From the NCBI RefSeq assembly GCF_900143625.1, contig NZ_FRFF01000167.1, forward strand, positions 62,001 through 126,000: a stretch of DNA of 64,000 nucleotides. The letters run 5' to 3'. A program made the translations under genes and the position numbers. The notes below the pieces were generated by a model, which saw only the letters and a list, made by a program, of their open reading frames with translations, did not search any database and had not been told where the DNA came from. The DNA is from Nocardiopsis sp. JB363. GTDB taxonomy: Bacteria > Actinomycetota > Actinomycetes > Streptosporangiales > Streptosporangiaceae. Below, piece by piece: positions 14,701 to 23,274 of the stretch (positions within the stretch are counted from its first letter, which is position 1; each line of letters opens with the position of its first letter).

Positions 14701-15186
14701 TCACAGAACGGCGATGGCGATGACCACGACCAGGGCCACCACGGCGAACGCCAAGCAGCCGATCGCGGAGGCGATGCCACCGCCTCGACGGCGCGGGGCG
14801 TAACCGTGACCGTCGTCGTAGTACCGGTTTCCGCCGTACCAGCGGCGCCGGTACCCGAAGGCCGGCGCGGCCACATAGGTGGAGTCGGATCGAGACGACC
14901 GAGAGGGCCTCGCGGATCTGGGGCTACGCGCCGGCCGGGCCGAGCGACCGCTACGGGAGTTGAACCCGCCACCGGAACGTGCGGCCCCGCCGCGGGCCGA
15001 ACGGCCGCTGCGCGAACTGAAACCACCACCGGAGCGGGAGGAGCCGCCGGCACGGCGTCCGCTGAAGCCACCGCCGCCCGAGGAGCGGCCGCCGCCGGAA
15101 CGACCACCGCCGGAGCGACCTCCACTCGAACGGCCACCACCGGAACGTCCACCCGATGACCGTCCTCCGCCGGATCTCCTGCTCAT
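14701..15186 (-). CDS. Gly/Ser/Arg-repeat protein with a C-terminal membrane anchor
   Basis: This 161-aa protein has three parts. Residues 1-100 are a low-complexity Ser-Gly-Gly-Arg repeat region built from units such as SGGGRSSGGR. A short Tyr/Arg-rich segment follows (FGYRRRWYGGNRYYDDG). The last 25 residues form one transmembrane helix (IGCLAFAVVALVVVIAIAVL). The basic tail with a C-terminal helix suggests a tail-anchored membrane protein whose disordered arm could bind nucleic acid or wall polymers; that is speculation. The ATG at 15184-15186 was preferred because AGGAGGG lies just upstream. The repeats are also visible in the DNA as runs of CCACCGGAACG-like units. Confidence 0.65.
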   Translation of the reverse strand: MSRRSGGGRSSGGRSGGGRSSGGRSGGGRSGGGRSSGGGGFSGRRAGGSSRSGGGFSSRSGRSARGGAARSGGGFNSRSGRSARPARSPRSARPSRSSRSDSTYVAAPAFGYRRRWYGGNRYYDDGHGYAPRRRGGGIASAIGCLAFAVVALVVVIAIAVL

Positions 15187-15400
15187 GGGGCCCTCCTTGG
15201 GGGATTTATCCTCATCGACACCGTCAGGGGAACGGTGCACCTCTGAGATTAGCGTTGGTCTTCGCAGTTCAGGGAGGATGCGAGCACTTTCGTCCGGTTA
15301 TGGTCATCACCGCGTCGCAGTGGAACCGGAAGCGCCCAGGGTGCGTCGTGTCGGTACGGGGGACGTTCCCGGGATCGGTGTCGTTTCCCCGAGGGCCGGC

Positions 15401-15763
15401 TCAGCTCTCCAGGGCCGCCCTCAGGATCTCGACGGCCTCGTCGTGGTCCAGGCCCACCCTGGTGATGACCTCGGCGTACACCCGGGCCGCGGCCAATGCC
15501 TCGGCCCGTTGGTCGTCGCCGGCCGCCGCCACGAAGGTCCCCGAACGGCCCCGTGTCTCCACCACCCCGGCCTGTTCCAGCTCGCGGTAGGCGCGAGCGA
15601 CGGTGTTGACGGCGACCGCCAGCTCTCCGGCCAAGGCCCGTACCGTCGGCAACCGATACCCGACCGGAAGTTCGCCATTGGCGGCCGCGATCGCGACCAA
15701 AGCCCTGATCTGTTCGTAGGGCGGCACCTTCGACGTCGGATCAATGCGGATGAAATCCGCCAT
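15401..15763 (-). CDS. GntR-family regulator, YtrA-type
   Basis: The 120-aa protein has an N-terminal winged helix-turn-helix (VPPYEQIRALVAIAAANGELPVGYRLPTVRALAGELAVAVNTVARAYRELEQAGVVETRGRSGTFV, quoted in parts) and only a short C-terminal helical tail, as in YtrA-subfamily GntR repressors. These usually control adjacent ABC transporter genes, but none is next to it here; the nearest ABC genes are at 17128-23102 and point the same way. It probably represses its own gene. The start ATG at 15761-15763 has an AAGGGA site upstream. Confidence 0.88.
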   Translation of the reverse strand: MADFIRIDPTSKVPPYEQIRALVAIAAANGELPVGYRLPTVRALAGELAVAVNTVARAYRELEQAGVVETRGRSGTFVAAAGDDQRAEALAAARVYAEVITRVGLDHDEAVEILRAALES

Positions 15764-15913
15764 GTCCCTTTTCGCTCCCTACGTGAATCGCCTGCTCCCG
15801 GCCCGGTCTCGACCGGGCACGCTCCCCCAACCTATCGCCCACCGATCGACATGTCGGGCGGCCTCGCGGGCCCCGCGCCAGGATCGGAGCGCGGGGCCCG
15901 CCGGGGGCACCGG

Positions 15914-16300
15914 TCAGATCACGCGGCGGGGCACGCGCTGGATGCCGTGCAAGCGGTGGGCCTCGCGTTCGGTGAGCAGACGCTCGGCGGTCCGCGTGGC
16001 CTGCTTGACCTGAGGACGGGCCATGCGCTTGCGGCGCTGGATGCGGTCGGCGTACCCCTTGGGGCCGACGAGTACGCGCTCGTGCGCGTAGGCCGCGCGC
16101 ATGGCGTCGGTGAGCGCGGTGTCCAGGGCCAACCCGCGGTCCCGGAGCTCCTCCACCGTGACGTCGTGCTGACGGGCCGAGTCCAAGGCGTCCTCGGTCT
16201 CGGACACGCTCTTCAGCAGCTCGGGCAGCCGATCGGCCAACTCTTGGTCGTGGGCGAGCCTCTCGCGCACCTGGGTCCTGTCCTGCTTGGGAACTCGCAT
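15914..16300 (-). CDS. Hypothetical basic helical protein
   Basis: This 128-aa protein is not recognised. It is highly charged and predicted to be nearly all helix (RERLAHDQELADRLPELLKSVSETEDALDSARQHDVTVEELRDRG, quoted in parts), with a basic C-terminal third (RIQRRKRMARPQVKQATRT). Coiled-coil character is likely. No signal peptide or membrane segment is present. The ATG at 16298-16300 has a GGAGAG site. It is divergent from the TetR gene and could be related to it, but nothing shows this directly. Confidence 0.55.
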   Translation of the reverse strand: MRVPKQDRTQVRERLAHDQELADRLPELLKSVSETEDALDSARQHDVTVEELRDRGLALDTALTDAMRAAYAHERVLVGPKGYADRIQRRKRMARPQVKQATRTAERLLTEREAHRLHGIQRVPRRVI

Positions 16301-16456
16301 CTTGCGCTCTCCATCGGGCGTGACATCGGCGGTCTCGTCGCAACTCTAGACGTGACGCGGATCATCCGACGACCCGGGAGGTGTGTCGGTGCCGGCATTC
16401 ACCGACCGGACCTGTCACCTTACTTTGTAGATCCCCTTGAGCCTCCGGAGGAACCC

Positions 16457-17089
16457 GTGGTCAGTAGGAACAACGCCGGTCTCAGCCGCGAGCTCATCAT
16501 CGTGGAAGCCCTGCACATCATCGCCGGACGTGGTCTGGGCGGCCTGTCCATGCGCCGGCTGGGGGACGCCCTGGAGGTGGAGGCCATGGCGATCTACCAC
16601 CACTTTCCCAAGGGCAAGGAACAGCTGTTCAACTCCATCGCCGCCTATGTCACCACCGCTCGGGTGGTGAGCGGACTGACCGAGGGCCAGGGGCCCGAGG
16701 AAGAGGAGCTGCCCGCCGCCGGGCTCGACGAGGAGGACCCCGAACAGGTCGAGAACGTGTCCTGGGACCGTCGGATCACGGCGTGGGCCGAGGCCTACCG
16801 CGCCCGGCTCCTGACCTACTCGGGGGCCATGTCGCTGCTGATGCACCGTGCACCGTTGACCTTGGCCGAACAGCGCACCATCGCCATGTTGGACGCCGCC
16901 CTAGCGGAGGCCGGCCTGTCCGGGGACGACGTGCCCCGGGGACGCGATGCCCTTTTCTCCTATTGTCTGGGCTCCGTGGGGCACCAGGTGCGCCACGAGG
17001 GCCGCGATGACGCCCCAGAGGAGGTCGAGGCCTTGGCCCGCTTCCTCTTCGGCCTGCGTGCCCTTCTGCGCGGACTCTCCACGTCCTGA
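16457..17089 (+). CDS. TetR-family transcriptional regulator
   Basis: The 210-aa protein has a TetR N-terminal DNA-binding domain: LSRELIIVEALHIIAGRGLGG, then LSMRRLGDALEVEAMAIYHHFPKGKEQLF, in which the recognition helix ends in the usual YHHF pattern. The C-terminal ligand-binding part is all-helical and resembles the TetR_C group. GTG 16457 is preceded by GGAGGA (16447-16452). The reading frame is open far upstream, but that part is antisense of other genes and has no TetR similarity. The target is unknown; the divergent gene at 15914 or the repressor's own promoter are candidates. Confidence 0.88.
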   Translation: MVSRNNAGLSRELIIVEALHIIAGRGLGGLSMRRLGDALEVEAMAIYHHFPKGKEQLFNSIAAYVTTARVVSGLTEGQGPEEEELPAAGLDEEDPEQVENVSWDRRITAWAEAYRARLLTYSGAMSLLMHRAPLTLAEQRTIAMLDAALAEAGLSGDDVPRGRDALFSYCLGSVGHQVRHEGRDDAPEEVEALARFLFGLRALLRGLSTS

Positions 17090-17102
17090 CCCGACCGCGT
17101 CC

Positions 17103-17118
17103 CGAGGCCCCCGCCTCG
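17103..17118. terminator. Short hairpin between convergent TetR and ABC genes
   Basis: A 6-bp stem CGAGGC/GCCTCG with a CCCC loop lies in the 38-bp gap between convergent stops. It is short and could be coincidental. Confidence 0.35.
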
Positions 17119-17127
17119 CCGAACCGT

Positions 17128-18942
17128 TCAGCCGGCGGCGCGCTGTCGCACGCGTTCGGCGCGCAGACGTCGGGCCTCGTCCGGGTCCAGGACCGGAGCG
17201 GCAGTGAGCAACTGCTTGGTGTAGTCGCTGCGCGGGGCCTCGTAGATGCTGTCGCTGTCGCCCATCTCCACGACCTCGCCCTTGCGCATGACGGCCACGC
17301 GGTCGCTGACCTGACGTACGACCGCCAGGTCGTGGGCCACGAAGATGTAGGTCAGACCGAAGTCGTCCTGCAGCTCCGAGAGCAGCCGCAGCACCTGGTC
17401 CTGCGTGGACACGTCCAGCGCCGAGACCGGCTCGTCACAGATGATGAGCTTGGGTTTGAGGATCAACGCGCGGGCGATGGCGACGCGCTGACGCTGCCCA
17501 CCGGAGAACGCGTGCGGGAACCGGTTGTAGTGGTGGGGCTCCAGGCCCACCCGCTCCAGCAGGGACTGGACTCGGGTACGGATCTTCTTGCCGTCGCGCT
17601 CGCCCTGCACCTTCAGGGCGGTGCCGATGCTCTCACCGATGGTCAGACGCGGGTTCAGTGAGGAGTAGGGGTTCTGGAACACCATCTGGATCTGTTTACG
17701 CAGCGGGCGCAGGTGTCGCTCCGGCAGGTGGGTGATGTCGCGTCCCTGGAACTCCACGGTCCCGGCGGTGGGTTCCAGCAGGCGCATGATCATGCGTGAG
17801 AGTGTGCTCTTGCCCGAGCCGGACTCGCCCACGATGCCGAGCGTCTCGCCTTGGTACAGCTCGAAACCGACGTCCTTGACCGCCCAGAAGTCGCTGGAGC
17901 GGCCCCACATCCCCCCACGGACCTTGAAGCTCTGCGCGAGGTCGTTCACGCGCAGCAGCGGTTCGCCCTTCCCGCCACCTTCCTCGGCCGGGACAAAAGC
18001 CTGGAAAGCGCTTGCCCCTCCGGTCGACTCCTCGATGCCCTCCGTCGCGGGGCGAGGCGCCTCTCCCCCACCTTCCTTGTCCGCACGCTCCGCCCGATCC
18101 GCGCGGTCTTGGGCCCGGCGCTGGGCCCGGGAGACCTCCACGCGCGGCACCGCGTCCAGCAGCGCCCGGGTGTAGGGGTGCTCGGGCCGGGAAAGGACGT
18201 CGCGCACGTCGCCGCGCTCCACGGCCCGGCCGTGGCGCATCACCACGACCTCGTCCACCGAACCGGCCACCACGGCCAGGTCGTGGGAGACCAGGATGAG
18301 GCCCATGTTCAGGTCACGGCGCAGCTCGTCGAGCAGATCCAGGATCTGAGCCTGGACGGTCACGTCCAACGCGGTGGTGGGCTCGTCCGCCAGCAGCACC
18401 TTGGGGTCGCACATCAGGCCCATGGCGATGAGGACGCGCTGGCGCATACCGCCGGAGAACTCGTGCGGGTAGGAGTTGATCCGTTTGGCCGGCTCGGGGA
18501 TGCCGACGCGTTCCAGCGACTCGATCGCCCGTTCGCGTGCCCCCGAGCGCGAGACCTGTGACCGATGCACCCGCAACGCCTCGATGAGCTGGTCGCCGAT
18601 GGTGTACTGCGGGTGCAGCGACTGCATCGGGTCCTGGAAGACCATCGCGATGTCGTTGCCGCGCATCTGCCGCAACCTCTTGTCGGAGGCGGCCACCACG
18701 TCGTTGCCCACCACCTCGATCCCGCCGGTGATCTCGGCACGGGTGCCCCGGTGCAACCCCATCAGGGCCATCGAGGTCACGCTCTTGCCCGAACCCGATT
18801 CCCCCACGATGCCCAGGGCGCCACCGGCCGGGACCTCGAAGGACAGTCCCTTGACCGCGTGGACGTCGCCGTCCATCGTCGGGAACGTCACCCGCAGGTC
18901 GTCCACGCGGACGACGGTGTCGGCGGGAGCGGACTCACTCAT
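17128..18942 (-). CDS. Dipeptide/oligopeptide-type ABC transporter, fused double ATP-binding protein
   Basis: The 604-aa protein joins two nucleotide-binding domains that are separate (DppD and DppF) in many bacteria. The first has Walker A GESGSGKS (about residues 45-52), signature FSGGMRQRV and Walker B LLADEPTTALD. The second, after a linker rich in Arg/Asp/Glu/Gly of about 60 residues, has GESGSGKS, FSGGQRQRV and IICDEPVSALD. Both H-loops (LVSHDLAVV, FVAHDLAVV) are present, so both sites look competent. It energises the permease pair encoded upstream. The ATG at 18940-18942 lies 15 nt after the permease stop. It is the last gene of a four-gene operon. Confidence 0.92.
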   Translation of the reverse strand: MSESAPADTVVRVDDLRVTFPTMDGDVHAVKGLSFEVPAGGALGIVGESGSGKSVTSMALMGLHRGTRAEITGGIEVVGNDVVAASDKRLRQMRGNDIAMVFQDPMQSLHPQYTIGDQLIEALRVHRSQVSRSGARERAIESLERVGIPEPAKRINSYPHEFSGGMRQRVLIAMGLMCDPKVLLADEPTTALDVTVQAQILDLLDELRRDLNMGLILVSHDLAVVAGSVDEVVVMRHGRAVERGDVRDVLSRPEHPYTRALLDAVPRVEVSRAQRRAQDRADRAERADKEGGGEAPRPATEGIEESTGGASAFQAFVPAEEGGGKGEPLLRVNDLAQSFKVRGGMWGRSSDFWAVKDVGFELYQGETLGIVGESGSGKSTLSRMIMRLLEPTAGTVEFQGRDITHLPERHLRPLRKQIQMVFQNPYSSLNPRLTIGESIGTALKVQGERDGKKIRTRVQSLLERVGLEPHHYNRFPHAFSGGQRQRVAIARALILKPKLIICDEPVSALDVSTQDQVLRLLSELQDDFGLTYIFVAHDLAVVRQVSDRVAVMRKGEVVEMGDSDSIYEAPRSDYTKQLLTAAPVLDPDEARRLRAERVRQRAAG

Positions 18943-18957
18943 TCAGGACGCCTCTCT

Positions 18958-20076
18958 TTAGTCGTGGATGCGCACGCGCGGGTCGATCAGCGGGTACACC
19001 AGGTCCACGATCAGGTTGCAGATGACGATGAAGAACGCGCCGAACAGGGTCACTCCGAGGATCACCGGCAGGTCGCTCTGGGTGATGGCCTGCACTGCGT
19101 ACCGGCCGATGCCGTTGAGCGAGAAGACCTGCTCGGTGAGGACCGCACCACCCAGGACCAAGCCCAGGTCGAGACCGAAGATGGTGACGATGGGGGTCAG
19201 GGTGGGGCGCAGGGCGTGTTTGAGCACCACCTTGCGTTCGCTCAGCCCTTTGGCGCGGGCCGTGCGAATGTAGTCCTCGTTGAGGGCCTCCAGCATGCCC
19301 GCGCGGGTCTGGCGGGCGTACATGGCCGCGTGCAGGAACGCGAGCGTCAGCCACGGCAGCAGCAGGCCCTGGACCCAGCCGAACGGGTCCTGGGTGAAGG
19401 GGACGTATCCGGGGGTACCGAACAGGCCCCAGGAGTGCACGAGGAAGGCCAGGGCGAGCAGACCGGTGAAGAAGATCGGCAGCGACACCCCGGCCAGGGC
19501 CACCGCCATCGCCAGCCGGTCGAAGAGACTGCCCTTCCACACGGCGGAGACCACGCCCACCGCGATTCCGCCGACCAGCCAGATGATGCCGGCCCCCAGA
19601 GCCAGCGAGGCGGTCACCGGCAGCCGGGCCAGGATCTCGGGGAAGACCTCTTGGTAGGTCTGGAAGGAGTAACCGAAGCAGGGGGCGGCGCACTCGATGG
19701 TCTCGCCGCCGAAGCGGTACTGGGCGCCGAAGAAGATCCCGCGGACGAACTCGCCGAACTGCACGGCGATGGGTTGGTCCAACCCCAGCCGCTCGATGGT
19801 GGCCTGGATGGCCTCCGGCGTGGGTGCCCGACCCACGTACATGGTGGCGAGTTGTTCGGTGGTCCGTCCCGCCCAACGCGGCACCACATAGAAGATGGCG
19901 AAGGTGACCATGGTGACCACGGCCAGGAGCAGCAGACCGGCGCCCAGTCGGCGCAGGATGTAGGTCAGCAAGGCGCGTGCTTTCTGTCGTCGGATCCATG
20001 GCCCGGGGCCCGGGTCCTGGGCCGCGGTGACTCCACCCCGGAGCCAAACAGTAACCCAAGGGAAACATGCGATCAC
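18958..20076 (-). CDS. ABC transporter permease, DppB/OppB type
   Basis: This integral membrane protein (372 aa from the GTG at 20074-20076) has the DppB layout: an N-terminal helix (RRLGAGLLLLAVVTMVTFAIFYVVP), a periplasmic loop of about 80 residues, and five further helices. The BPD_transp_1 coupling segment is LNEDYIRTARAKGLSERKVVLKHALRP in parts. The first 35 residues are not conserved; a TTG about 34 codons downstream may be the real start. It pairs with the DppC-type permease at 22077. A hairpin separates it from the binding-protein gene, which would lower its expression relative to that protein. Confidence 0.9.
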   Translation of the reverse strand: MIACFPWVTVWLRGGVTAAQDPGPGPWIRRQKARALLTYILRRLGAGLLLLAVVTMVTFAIFYVVPRWAGRTTEQLATMYVGRAPTPEAIQATIERLGLDQPIAVQFGEFVRGIFFGAQYRFGGETIECAAPCFGYSFQTYQEVFPEILARLPVTASLALGAGIIWLVGGIAVGVVSAVWKGSLFDRLAMAVALAGVSLPIFFTGLLALAFLVHSWGLFGTPGYVPFTQDPFGWVQGLLLPWLTLAFLHAAMYARQTRAGMLEALNEDYIRTARAKGLSERKVVLKHALRPTLTPIVTIFGLDLGLVLGGAVLTEQVFSLNGIGRYAVQAITQSDLPVILGVTLFGAFFIVICNLIVDLVYPLIDPRVRIHD

Positions 20077-20118
20077 GTCTAGTCACCGGTGTGTGCGCGG
20101 GGGTTCACCCGAACAGGA

Positions 20119-20156
20119 CGAGGGCGGCGCCCCCCGGAAGGAGGACGCCGCCCTCG
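20119..20156 (-). terminator. Intra-operon hairpin after the binding-protein gene (attenuator-like)
   Basis: An 11-bp stem CGAGGGCGGCG/CGCCGCCCTCG with a 16-nt loop lies between the binding-protein stop (20172) and the DppB-type start (20076). Such hairpins usually limit read-through or stabilise the 3' end of binding-protein mRNA. Confidence 0.55.
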
Positions 20157-20171
20157 GGCCCATCGCGCCGA

Positions 20172-21986
20172 TCAGTCGGTGTTGCCGGTGCCCAGGCTCA
20201 TGTAGTCGTACATGCTGTAGCCCGCGTGGTAGTACACGTTCGTCAGGTTGGCCGGCCGGTACAGCACCGTGCGCTCGAACACCGCCGGCAGGATCGCGGC
20301 CTGATCCATGGCCCGCTCGTCGATCTGCGTGTAGATCGACGCCCTGGCCTCGGGATCCTCCTCGGCGACGACCTCGTCGAACCATTCGTTGATCTGGTCG
20401 TCGTCCAGTTCGGCGATGTTGGAGTTGCCCGCGTCCTGGATGGCGTCACCGTCCAGGATCTTGCTCATGAAGCCGTAACCGCTGGCCCAGTCCGGCGCCC
20501 AGCCGTACACGGTCAGCCCCAGGTCGTTGTCGTGCACGAAGTCCGGGGAACCCGCCTGGGTGTTGGTGAAGGTGTCGGACGGGTACTGCTTGATCTCCGT
20601 CTCGATGCCCACCCGGGCCAACGCCTGCTGAAGTGCCTCGGCGGTGCTCACGTCGGCGGGGCGGTCGGCGCGAGCGCCGATGGAGGTGGAGAACCCGTCG
20701 GGTTGCCCGCACTCCTCCAGCTTCTCTCGCGCCATGTCCAGGTCGCCCTTGTTGTCCTCGGACGGGTACAGGTCGATGCTCGGGTCCGCCCCGGGCAGCG
20801 ACGTCGGCATGATCTGGGTGGCGATGTCACCGCCGGTGTCCCCGCCCCAGGCACGCTGTAGGGCGTCCCGGTCGGCCGCGTACAGGATGGCCTCTCGGCA
20901 GGCGAGGTCGTTCAGGGGTTCGACGACGGTGTTGACGTTGACGTAGCGCAGGGTGCTGGTCTGCGGGTTGTCGATGTTGTGGCGCTCACTCTCGTCGGTG
21001 ATCAGGGTGCCCTTCATGGCCGGGCCCACACCGGTACCGCCCAGGTCGACGTCGAGCTCGCCGTTGACCAGACGCTGGTCGATCTCGTTCTGGTCGACAC
21101 CCAGCTGCACCTCGATCCGGTCGGGCAGCGCCTTGCGGATCGGGTCGGTGGAGGCGTCCCACTCCTCGTTGCGCACCAGGTTCAGGGAGGCACCGGGCCG
21201 GTACTCACCGTCGAACTTGTACGGTCCGGAGGAGACCACGCTGCTCTGGTACTGCTCACCGCGGTCGGCGTCGGCCGGCACCGGCGCGGTCTGCGGCTGG
21301 ATGAGCACGTACGGGAACTCCGAGAAGCTCGTGTTCAGGTGGAAGACCAGGGTGTGGTCGTCCGGTGTCTCGATTCCGTCGAACCCTTCCAGCGGATCGT
21401 CCTCGTTGGCGTAGGGGCCCTCGTAGTCGTCGCTGTCGGCGAGCAGGTCCTGGAAGTACTTGGGCCCGTTGGGCATCGCCTGGTCACCGAAGTTGCTGCG
21501 CGCGATGGCGTACTTGATGTCCTGGGCGGTGATCTCCGAGCCGTCCTCGAAGCGCAGGCCCTCCTTGATGGGGACCGTCCACTCGGTGGAGTCGTCGTTG
21601 CCCTCGGGCATCTCCGCGGCGATGTCGGGCTGCAACTCCACGCCCTGTTCGCCGGGCGCCTCGGTGTAGGTCAGCAGGGTGCGGGCGTAGTAGCGGGAGA
21701 AGTTCCAGGAGAACGCGTAGTAGGTGTTGCCCGGGTCCGGTGAGTCGAAGTCGGCGGAGATGGCGTAGCGCAGGGTCCCGCCGGTCTCGTCGGAGGGGTT
21801 GACGACTGCGGTCTCGCCCTCGTTGAACTCCGCGTCGGACTCCCCCGCTCCGCCTCCCCCTCCCGCGCCGCCGCAGGCGGCCAGGAACAGGGCCAGGGCG
21901 GTGCCGGCCGCGGCGGATGTCGTGGTGCGTCGGAGCGCGCCGGACCGCCGGGGCGGTTCCTGGCGCGTGAAGTGATGGGTGGTCAC
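20172..21986 (-). CDS. ABC transporter substrate-binding lipoprotein, family 5 (peptide/nickel type)
   Basis: The 604-aa protein carries a lipoprotein signal with lipobox LAAC (GTALALFLAAC) followed by a Gly-rich tether, so it should be anchored outside the membrane. The mature part is an SBP_bac_5 domain: YALTPD-like start (LRYAISADFDSPDPGNTYYAF), EGLRFEDGSEITAQDIKYA (quoted in parts), a DHTLVFHLN strand and the late YGWAPDWASG region. The ligand class is most likely oligopeptide; nothing fixes it. The GTG at 21984-21986 has AGGAGG 5 nt upstream. It lies between the two permease genes, an order seen in some actinobacterial peptide transporters. Confidence 0.9.
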   Translation of the reverse strand: MTTHHFTRQEPPRRSGALRRTTTSAAAGTALALFLAACGGAGGGGGAGESDAEFNEGETAVVNPSDETGGTLRYAISADFDSPDPGNTYYAFSWNFSRYYARTLLTYTEAPGEQGVELQPDIAAEMPEGNDDSTEWTVPIKEGLRFEDGSEITAQDIKYAIARSNFGDQAMPNGPKYFQDLLADSDDYEGPYANEDDPLEGFDGIETPDDHTLVFHLNTSFSEFPYVLIQPQTAPVPADADRGEQYQSSVVSSGPYKFDGEYRPGASLNLVRNEEWDASTDPIRKALPDRIEVQLGVDQNEIDQRLVNGELDVDLGGTGVGPAMKGTLITDESERHNIDNPQTSTLRYVNVNTVVEPLNDLACREAILYAADRDALQRAWGGDTGGDIATQIMPTSLPGADPSIDLYPSEDNKGDLDMAREKLEECGQPDGFSTSIGARADRPADVSTAEALQQALARVGIETEIKQYPSDTFTNTQAGSPDFVHDNDLGLTVYGWAPDWASGYGFMSKILDGDAIQDAGNSNIAELDDDQINEWFDEVVAEEDPEARASIYTQIDERAMDQAAILPAVFERTVLYRPANLTNVYYHAGYSMYDYMSLGTGNTD

Positions 21987-22076
21987 CTTGCCTCCTGGTG
22001 GGATTCGGTAGTGGCGTGCGGCGCACGTCCCGGTGAGTGGGTCGATACCGACTGTGATGACCCTAGAGGGGGCCCG

Positions 22077-23102
22077 TCAGTCGGAGGAACGCGGGTCGAA
22101 GGCGTCGCGCAGGCCGTCACCGAAGAGGTTGAACGCCAGGACGGTGATGAAGATGGCCAGACCCGGGACGATCACGAAGTGCGGGGACGTGGTGTAGAAG
22201 CGCAACGCGTTCTCCAACATGCCGCCCCAGGTCGCCATGGGCGGGTTGATGCCCACGCCCAGGAAGCTCAGGGCCGCCTCGAAGAGAATGTTCGTGGGGA
22301 TCAGCAGCGTGGAGTAGACGAGGATCGGGGTGATGAGGTTGGGCAGGATCTCACGGAAGACGATGTGGGTGTTGCCGGCTCCGAGGCTGCGGGCGGCCTC
22401 CACGAACTCGCGTTCCTTGAGGGTGAGGGTCTGTCCGCGCACGATGCGGCCGATGTAGGGCCAGTTGAAGAACCCGATGATGAACACCAGGACACCGATG
22501 CGCAGGTAGTTGCCCTCCAGGCCGAAGGCGCCGTCGGGGATGACGCCGACCAGGGCGATGGCGAACAACAGCAGCGGGAAGGCGAGGAAGATGTCCATGG
22601 TGCGGCTGATGACGGTGTCGACCCAGCCGCCGAAGTAACCGGCGAGGATGCCGAGGACGGTCCCGATGACCACGCACAGCAGGGTGGCGACGGTGGCGAC
22701 CAGCAGTGAGGTCCGGGCGCCGTAGACGATGCGGCTGAACAGGTCTCGCCCGTTGACGGGTTCGACGCCCAGGAGGTGTTGGGCGCTGATGCCGCCCCAG
22801 GGGTCGAGCCCTTGGGAGACGTCGTCGGGGTCGCGCAGTACACCGCCGGTGAGCGGGTCGACGAGCCCCTGGTTGAACTGGTTGGGCGGGTGACCCAACC
22901 AGGCGGTGAGCAGCGGCGCGCACAGGGCGATGAGGATGAGCAGGATGACGATGACGCCGCCGGCCATGCCGACCTTGTCCTTGCGGAAGCGTCTCCAGGC
23001 GATCTGGCGCAGGGACCTGCCCCCGGCGCCTCGGTCGCCCGCGGCGACGGCTTCCGGGTCGGCGTGCTGGGACGACTCGGGCACGTCCATCGGCACGGTC
23101 AT
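22077..23102 (-). CDS. ABC transporter permease, DppC/OppC type
   Basis: The 341-aa protein has the OppC N-terminal domain (RSLRQIAWRRFRKDKVGMAGGVIVILLILIALCAPLLTAW, in parts). This is followed by a periplasmic loop containing LGVEPVNGRDLFSRIVYGARTSL and five more transmembrane helices with the coupling segment EFVEAARSLGAGNTHIVFREILPN. It ends in FNLFGDGLRDAFDPRSS, typical of DppC. The ATG at 23100-23102 was chosen over an upstream ATG at 23156 because the family begins here; upstream is a purine-rich AGGGGGTAC. It is the first gene of the ABC operon. Confidence 0.9.
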   Translation of the reverse strand: MTVPMDVPESSQHADPEAVAAGDRGAGGRSLRQIAWRRFRKDKVGMAGGVIVILLILIALCAPLLTAWLGHPPNQFNQGLVDPLTGGVLRDPDDVSQGLDPWGGISAQHLLGVEPVNGRDLFSRIVYGARTSLLVATVATLLCVVIGTVLGILAGYFGGWVDTVISRTMDIFLAFPLLLFAIALVGVIPDGAFGLEGNYLRIGVLVFIIGFFNWPYIGRIVRGQTLTLKEREFVEAARSLGAGNTHIVFREILPNLITPILVYSTLLIPTNILFEAALSFLGVGINPPMATWGGMLENALRFYTTSPHFVIVPGLAIFITVLAFNLFGDGLRDAFDPRSSD

Positions 23103-23198
23103 GTACCCCTGCCCCCGCTCTCTACGAGTGACTGAATCACCACACAGAGTGTGCATCAGGGGTCGTGGGGGTTTCCAGTGACCGCGCCGGAACCCGAT

Positions 23199-23233
23199 GG
23201 GCCGGGCACCCCCTTCTCGGAAATGCCCGGCCC
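23199..23233 (-). terminator. Hairpin terminator after pgi
   Basis: A perfect 10-bp stem GGGCCGGGCA/TGCCCGGCCC with a 15-nt loop lies 40 bp after the pgi stop on the minus strand and before the ABC operon start. Confidence 0.55.
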
Positions 23234-23274
23234 GTCCCGCCCGAGGTCGTTCGGTCGTCTATGACCTGTGGCCG

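Noticed and set aside
14900..15180. Possible satellite or CRISPR-like repeat
   Set aside because: The repetition is explained by codons of Ser-Gly-Gly-Arg units in the protein at 14701-15186.
14879..16456. Upstream extension of the TetR frame giving a 736-aa protein
   Set aside because: The extra part is antisense to three other genes and the TetR domain begins at GTG 16457 with a GGAGGA site.
18565..20082. Plus-strand open frame of 505 codons opposite ABC transporter genes
   Set aside because: No recognisable domain; it lies opposite conserved ATPase and permease sequences.
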